Shown in pieces: positions 29,501 through 31,900 of a stretch of 31,900 nt of DNA. The stretch covers positions 12,501 through 44,400 of the forward strand of contig JASAOO010003343.1 of assembly GCA_030849075.1 (NCBI GenBank), read 5' to 3'. Source of the DNA: Zelonia costaricensis (taxonomy: Eukaryota; Euglenozoa; Kinetoplastea; Trypanosomatida; Trypanosomatidae). Position numbers and translations under genes: made by a program. Positions within the stretch are counted from its first letter, which is position 1; every line of letters begins with the position of its first letter. The notes under the pieces were generated by a model that was given only the letters and a program-made list of their open reading frames with translations, was not told where the DNA came from and did not search any database.

Positions 29501-31384
29501 GCTCCTGCCGTGCCCACACGCGAGGGCGAGGTGCGTGGCCGGCTCTCACTTGCCGCCGCGCTGGCGACGAGGACGAACTGGTATGGCAGCTGCAGCAGCA
29601 GCGACGAGAGCGCCGCGTCGGCAGGGGATAGCGAACTTGGTGCGGTACCAAGGGCTGCTGCTGCCGATGCTCTGAGGGCGGTCGTGGCGCGCACGTGGCG
29701 TCCGCTCACTCCCCAGGACCTCGCAAAGGCTGTGGTGCGCAGGTACGAGAAGACGGCGAAGCATCACCCCCGTTGGAGGCCACTACGCGACACTGCGGCG
29801 GCGACGAGCAGCGCAGACGCGGCGCGGCGCTGGGAGGCACCCTCGCACCACCTGCAGCAGCACCAAGAGCACTCCGCAGCCGCCACCGTGCAGGGCAGCG
29901 CACCCCACCCGTCGGTGCTCTCGATCGAGGGGTCCTCCCTTGGCTCATCGCCCGCAGCCACAGCGCTCCCGGTGGGCGGTGTGGCGCCTATGCCTGCCAG
30001 CGCCTGGACAGGGCAGGGGCAGGTGAAACCGTCATCTTCCCTGGCTGCGCCGCCGCCGCCGCGGTCAGCGTCCTCGTGCGAATGGGGGCTCGCACCCGGG
30101 CATGCCGCGCTGTACAGCCCCCGTCTGCTCGCGACGCGCGTGCTCGAGGTGCGCGACACGCTGCTCGGTGCCGCCTACCCGACGCACGCGGCTGCGGTGC
30201 AGTCAGCCACCCTGCATGGCAGCCGGGCCGTGCCCGCAGTGGGCGGCAGTGTGGCCGCCGCGGCGGACAATGCGGCCCCGGCCCACTTGTACCTCGACCT
30301 GACGGAGCGCAGCAGGGGGAGGGCACCGACGAAGTACCACGCCACCACTACCGCTGCTGCTTTCCCTGCTGCCACATCGATCGGCACCGCGCCCTGGAGT
30401 CTCTACCTGAGCGACTTCCCGAATGCGACGCACGACGCCACCGCGCTGGACTCGCAGGCTCGGTGCAACCCGAACTCACTGCAAGAGGAGTCCACACTCG
30501 CTGCCGTGGAGGGGGCTGTGCCGCAGGTGGCGTGCCGCATTCCATTGGCAACGAGCGGCCCCGGCGACGGCCCCAAACCCACGTCGACTCGGGCCCAGGC
30601 ATCGTACAGGCTTCTCCCTTCCACCACCCTTGCCGCAGCTTCCCCAAATTCAGCGGCAGCCGACACGGCGTTCTCGACTCACTCTGCCAGCGTGCACGCT
30701 AACCCCAGCAGCAACAGCAGCCGCGCTCGCCCCACGCGGGAGCCGTCGCGCGGGGTGGGCGAAACGCATGACGCTGTGGCGCATCGCAGCGTTAGCAGCG
30801 GCAGCGGCGTCGTCCCTCCCGGCACCACACCGTCTGATACTGCGCGTCATACCGACGTCGTCACCTCCCTCTCCCCCGTTTCCGACGTCGCACCCACGCC
30901 GGTGTCTTCAGCGATCAGGCAAGGCCAACCATGGGACAACCAGGTCACTCAAGCCGGTGCGGCGCACAACACGAAGAGTTCTCCCTCGTCCGTCTCCACG
31001 CCCATGAACGTGCGAGTGGCGCAGAGGTGCCACGTGGAGGCCGAGGCGGCAGTGCGGCAGGTCCGGCACACCCACATTCTCGCCCAGCAGCGGCTTCTGC
31101 AGGAGGAGTCGTTCCGTCGGCGGCAGATCACAATGCAGGAAGACCACCGCTTTCGCGTCGAGCTCACCGAGCTCAACTACCTGCGCGCCGTCGACTACGT
31201 GCGACAGACCGCCGTGCCGTCCTCAGGCGAAGGGCGGCCTGGACATGGTACCGTGGCGGCGGTTTACACCACAGGTGAAGGGGACTCGCCGCTGGTGGGG
31301 CTGCAGCGCGTGCAGGATGATCAGGCAGCGATGGCGGCCACGCTGCAGTCTCTCGCGTACGAGCTTGCCGCCCTGTCTCCGTGA
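26594..31384 (+). CDS. Large low-complexity protein with C-terminal helical segment, function unknown
   Basis: The product has 1596 residues, dominated by Ser, Ala, Pro, Arg and Thr, and is probably disordered over most of its length. The N-terminus is a Ser/Tyr-rich stretch (residues 5-22). Polyproline stretches lie near residues 302-309 and 350-358. More ordered-looking islands, with Trp, Tyr and Leu, lie near residues 980-1070 and 1165-1185. A charged helical or coiled-coil segment rich in Arg, Gln and Glu spans about 1474-1535, and a short Ala/Leu helix ends the protein. There is no signal peptide, membrane segment or enzyme motif. The start is firm: an in-frame TGA lies at 26588-26590, two codons upstream. 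The product may be a scaffold or cytoskeleton-associated protein, but this is only a guess from composition. Confidence 0.9.
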   Translation: MDISIGSSYSSSYYSSSGSSSRSVIDDGGTWHAATTGDGAGAGVSCRRRSSSRSSSGGGGGSDQAQHHQDGARAARPGEGREAADAFGGNATRVTANAGEGVGKGSEDVSYPLPNRESISPRHTALSSIPFSASVPSSSLSVDGAAAAPHAPSRRAPPPQRSREQRVSGEVTLMTPCSEAAPRVPADPQERAGRAQPMDDVGVAGLVVSVSGSAEDRVQASASSHIFSRTESPSPLRRGDRAPPPSCTAMGHGAADGNDAATSPDTTYGPLPTFILGGASADVDEAPAVLLPRSPSVSTASRLPPPPPQLVGVSSAGSSGGRDGLPLPQPLFQLPSRSMDLTHSFSSASRPPPPPLPQRVQESPSGTTHTAATSSNSHDRDEPHSSSPYSLQPSPPQLSSARLGASSELSEPDEEDPTARLLRGLSGARPPSQAPAPRYPAALLPHGVPPAAAASLSSEPRRDSDSTRTISDSAEDAASSAMALSAPIVLEQSGPAREGGLAEPPSPSPAAPSGSGGGAPQPSHSPPARPPALASVPAAAAAPSAAVSGTASGAQVGERARQPRLPPRHAGLAAVAPPHPAPPLPMNVAPLEPAESEVVDAASPPPLPPAPWRGGGGTAASLHPTAHHTRTTPRDVGDGTRRVEGHRDTRASATQNETEQPRAVVEATTALQRWRSHTSLFTDASTQSASTTEAADSPAKLLSRSSAAASAEATSTEPGKGCYHGATTSAPQPRHGLARAVEGGLGRAADAAAARVSPFKGGVDFVRWVPASVDRQADLSSTAQTPSPPPPAPRQRRSDAHDEVAVSPRVVAVPLVARPPRTPPREASTAAVLAEVAHRYRVTPTAGAMAAGNTSSSAGLHRPSTQRTAASPVSPPSRQTRVRLCAIASPEQDRRASRAARELVFSSAAAQARRTDGHGGQSSVLKHPGEMVHDGDAHPGGAGRHAHAAFRAVPIVHHTSATARGATPAAPAVPTREGEVRGRLSLAAALATRTNWYGSCSSSDESAASAGDSELGAVPRAAAADALRAVVARTWRPLTPQDLAKAVVRRYEKTAKHHPRWRPLRDTAAATSSADAARRWEAPSHHLQQHQEHSAAATVQGSAPHPSVLSIEGSSLGSSPAATALPVGGVAPMPASAWTGQGQVKPSSSLAAPPPPRSASSCEWGLAPGHAALYSPRLLATRVLEVRDTLLGAAYPTHAAAVQSATLHGSRAVPAVGGSVAAAADNAAPAHLYLDLTERSRGRAPTKYHATTTAAAFPAATSIGTAPWSLYLSDFPNATHDATALDSQARCNPNSLQEESTLAAVEGAVPQVACRIPLATSGPGDGPKPTSTRAQASYRLLPSTTLAAASPNSAAADTAFSTHSASVHANPSSNSSRARPTREPSRGVGETHDAVAHRSVSSGSGVVPPGTTPSDTARHTDVVTSLSPVSDVAPTPVSSAIRQGQPWDNQVTQAGAAHNTKSSPSSVSTPMNVRVAQRCHVEAEAAVRQVRHTHILAQQRLLQEESFRRRQITMQEDHRFRVELTELNYLRAVDYVRQTAVPSSGEGRPGHGTVAAVYTTGEGDSPLVGLQRVQDDQAAMAATLQSLAYELAALSP

Positions 31385-31900
31385 CGCACCAATGGTCAGC
31401 CTTCCTCCTTCCCCATCCTAGCGCAGCTGACAGTGGTCACCCGTTGCACAGTGTCTTGAGCCTGCCCTTCCCTTTTTTTCTCACACACATCGCTCGTCCA
31501 GCACCGGCTACAGAAGGCGCAGAAGCCCATGAAAACAAGAAGCACGTCGTTGCTCAGATAGGGGCGCGGCTGTGCCGCAGCCGTGCGTGCTGCGGACTCC
31601 GTCCTCTCTGCTTCCTTCTACTCCTCCTTTCCCCTCGCCACTCATGGGACCGTTCGGGGGCGGGGCGGGGAGGGGGAAGTGGCCAGATCGTGTCGACACA
31701 CTTACTGCACCCCCCGTGCACTGGCATAGCTGCGAGCCCCGCTGCACGGTGCGCCTGCCGGTGTCGACTTTACAAGATTTGTGCCGCCTGCTGCGGTGAT
31801 TCATCTTCCCTTGTACGTCCACTCTCGCTTCCCTCCGTCCTCCGCGCCGCATCTACGAACCCCTCCCCCTTCTCCTTCTCCCCCCACACACTTCATCCAC
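31385..31900 (+). other. Non-coding 3' flank with terminal pyrimidine tract
   Basis: No gene is visible. A small GC hairpin can form near 31567-31583 (CGGCTG pairing with CAGCCG). Positions 31861-31886 are strongly C/T-rich, as before a trans-splice acceptor, so another + strand gene probably starts just outside the window. Confidence 0.6.

Noticed and set aside
1..31900. CRISPR array, transposase gene, rRNA or tRNA cluster, strand-switch region
   Set aside because: No regularly spaced direct repeats, no transposase-like frame and no RNA genes were seen, and all five genes are on the same strand. SIDER-type retroposon remnants could not be excluded by eye and need a consensus search.

Overview
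The window looks like nuclear DNA of a trypanosomatid, most probably Leishmania. Five long open frames with G/C-rich third codon positions all lie on the + strand. They have no introns, and they are separated by pyrimidine-rich tracts followed by AG dinucleotides (spliced-leader trans-splicing signals) and by many GT/CA microsatellites and homopolymer runs. This is the layout of a directional, polycistronic gene cluster. No bacterial operon signals, tRNA, rRNA, transposase or CRISPR array was found. The species cannot be named from the sequence alone.

Layout. Positions 1-2473 are non-coding and end in a splice-acceptor region. Gene 1 (2474-4432) encodes a 652-residue protein with two CCCH zinc fingers and, near its C-terminus, an HNPY tetrapeptide in a Trp-Gln-His-Asn-Pro-Tyr context, which matches the trypanosomatid MKT1-binding motif. 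It is followed by about 11 kb (4433-15426) in which no credible protein gene is visible. That stretch is best read as a very long 3' UTR plus intergenic DNA, possibly with untranslated transcripts. Gene 2 (15427-16806) encodes a coiled-coil protein of unknown function. A 3.5-kb non-coding stretch follows, containing hairpins, a 40-C homopolymer ending in an N (an assembly join) and repeats. Gene 3 (20291-23599) encodes a very large, probably mitochondrial GTPase whose G domain is of the EngB/YihA type, a family of large-ribosomal-subunit assembly factors. Its 5' UTR carries an overlapping upstream ORF and a 14-bp palindrome. Gene 4 (24459-25373) encodes a 304-residue protein with a possible YbaB/EbfC-like fold in its first third. 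Gene 5 (26594-31384) encodes a 1596-residue, mostly disordered Ser/Ala/Pro-rich protein with polyproline stretches and a C-terminal helical segment. The window ends in 0.5 kb of non-coding sequence with a terminal pyrimidine tract, consistent with another + strand gene beyond it.

How the genes relate. Neighbouring trypanosomatid genes are usually co-transcribed but functionally unrelated, so shared function cannot be assumed. The clearest functional stories are post-transcriptional control for gene 1 and organellar ribosome assembly for gene 3. Gene 4 sits beside gene 3 and may have a bacterial-type nucleoid-protein fold, which makes an organellar role a reasonable but unproven guess. Only about 39% of the window is coding. 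The large non-coding share, concentrated behind the RNA-binding protein gene, is its most striking structural feature.
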